Translations under genes and position numbers: made by a program
Shown: piece after piece, positions 63,783 through 64,000 of the stretch
How positions within the stretch are numbered: position 1 is the stretch's first letter
How the letters are laid out: each line of letters starts with the position of its first letter
Source of the DNA: Rhododendron vialii
Lineage: Eukaryota > Streptophyta > Magnoliopsida > Ericales > Ericaceae
DNA length: 64,000 bases
Direction of reading: 5' to 3'
NCBI RefSeq assembly: GCF_030253575.1
Contig: NC_080569.1
Span: 14,188,001-14,252,000, forward strand
The notes under the pieces: model-generated
What the model saw: the letters and a program-made list of their open reading frames with translations, nothing else
The model's database searches: none
What the model was told of the DNA's origin: nothing

Positions 63783-64000
63783 GTAGTAATCTCATGTTTT
63801 GTTTTTTAAATTTATGTTTCGAGGCATGGATCTGTGAACCTTCTCAAGTACTACATTGGATTATTGATGGTTGCTTCTAGCAGAACTTAAGGTCCAATCT
63901 TTACTTGTTTCCGCTACTGGAAAACAACTACGGCTAACTGCGAGACTGGACATTTGACAGGAGTTTGTTAAGTGTAACTCCATGAGATTATTTTTTCATC

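Overview
This is nuclear DNA of a flowering plant, most likely a woody eudicot. Genes are split by GT-AG introns with AT-rich interiors. There is a CBL-interacting protein kinase, a plant mTERF protein, a P-class PPR protein and an auxilin-like J-domain protein. Non-coding DNA is crowded with MITEs, hAT, Mutator-like and Helitron elements, LINE debris and GA/CT microsatellites. The species cannot be fixed from the sequence; an asterid such as Ericales is only a guess.

Layout. 1-3.1 kb is repeat-rich intergenic DNA. 3.8-11.1 kb holds a 14-exon CIPK23-type kinase gene (+), followed by a hairpin MITE and another small TIR element. 13.8-14.7 kb is an intronless organellar mTERF gene (+). 15.7-21.0 kb is a seven-exon JAC1/auxilin-like J-domain gene (-). 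21.6-29.8 kb has no recognisable gene, only MITEs, LTR-like and LINE-like debris. 29.8-32.1 kb is a Mutator-like element with long TIRs and a target duplication, and 32.3-36.25 kb is a Helitron with both termini and a decayed Rep fragment. 37.8-39.7 kb contains remains of two LINEs (-). 41.3-42.05 kb is a broken NLR resistance gene fragment (+), and 42.3-43.7 kb a decayed SEC11 signal-peptidase gene (-). 44.2-46.6 kb is an intact intronless PPR gene (-). 47.5-54.6 kb is a nine-exon metallo-beta-lactamase-fold hydrolase gene (+) with a hAT element in intron 1. 55.8-63.1 kb is again repeat territory, including a long inverted repeat able to form a ~176-bp stem. At 63.6 kb a second copy of the hydrolase gene starts and runs out of the window.

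The genes do not form a pathway. CIPK23 acts in Ca2+/CBL signalling to K+ and nitrate transporters; the mTERF and PPR proteins act in organelle gene expression; the J-domain protein belongs to the Hsc70/clathrin-uncoating or chloroplast-movement family. The most notable signals outside the genes are an array of exactly 101-bp tandem repeats in CIPK23 intron 1, a GC-AG intron in the same gene, the intact Helitron and MULE termini, four copies of one ~240-bp MITE family (one nested in the Helitron), the SEC11 pseudogene that has lost its catalytic His motif, and the long hairpin locus near 57 kb. Exon coordinates were read by eye from splice sites, reading phase and family similarity, without transcript evidence.
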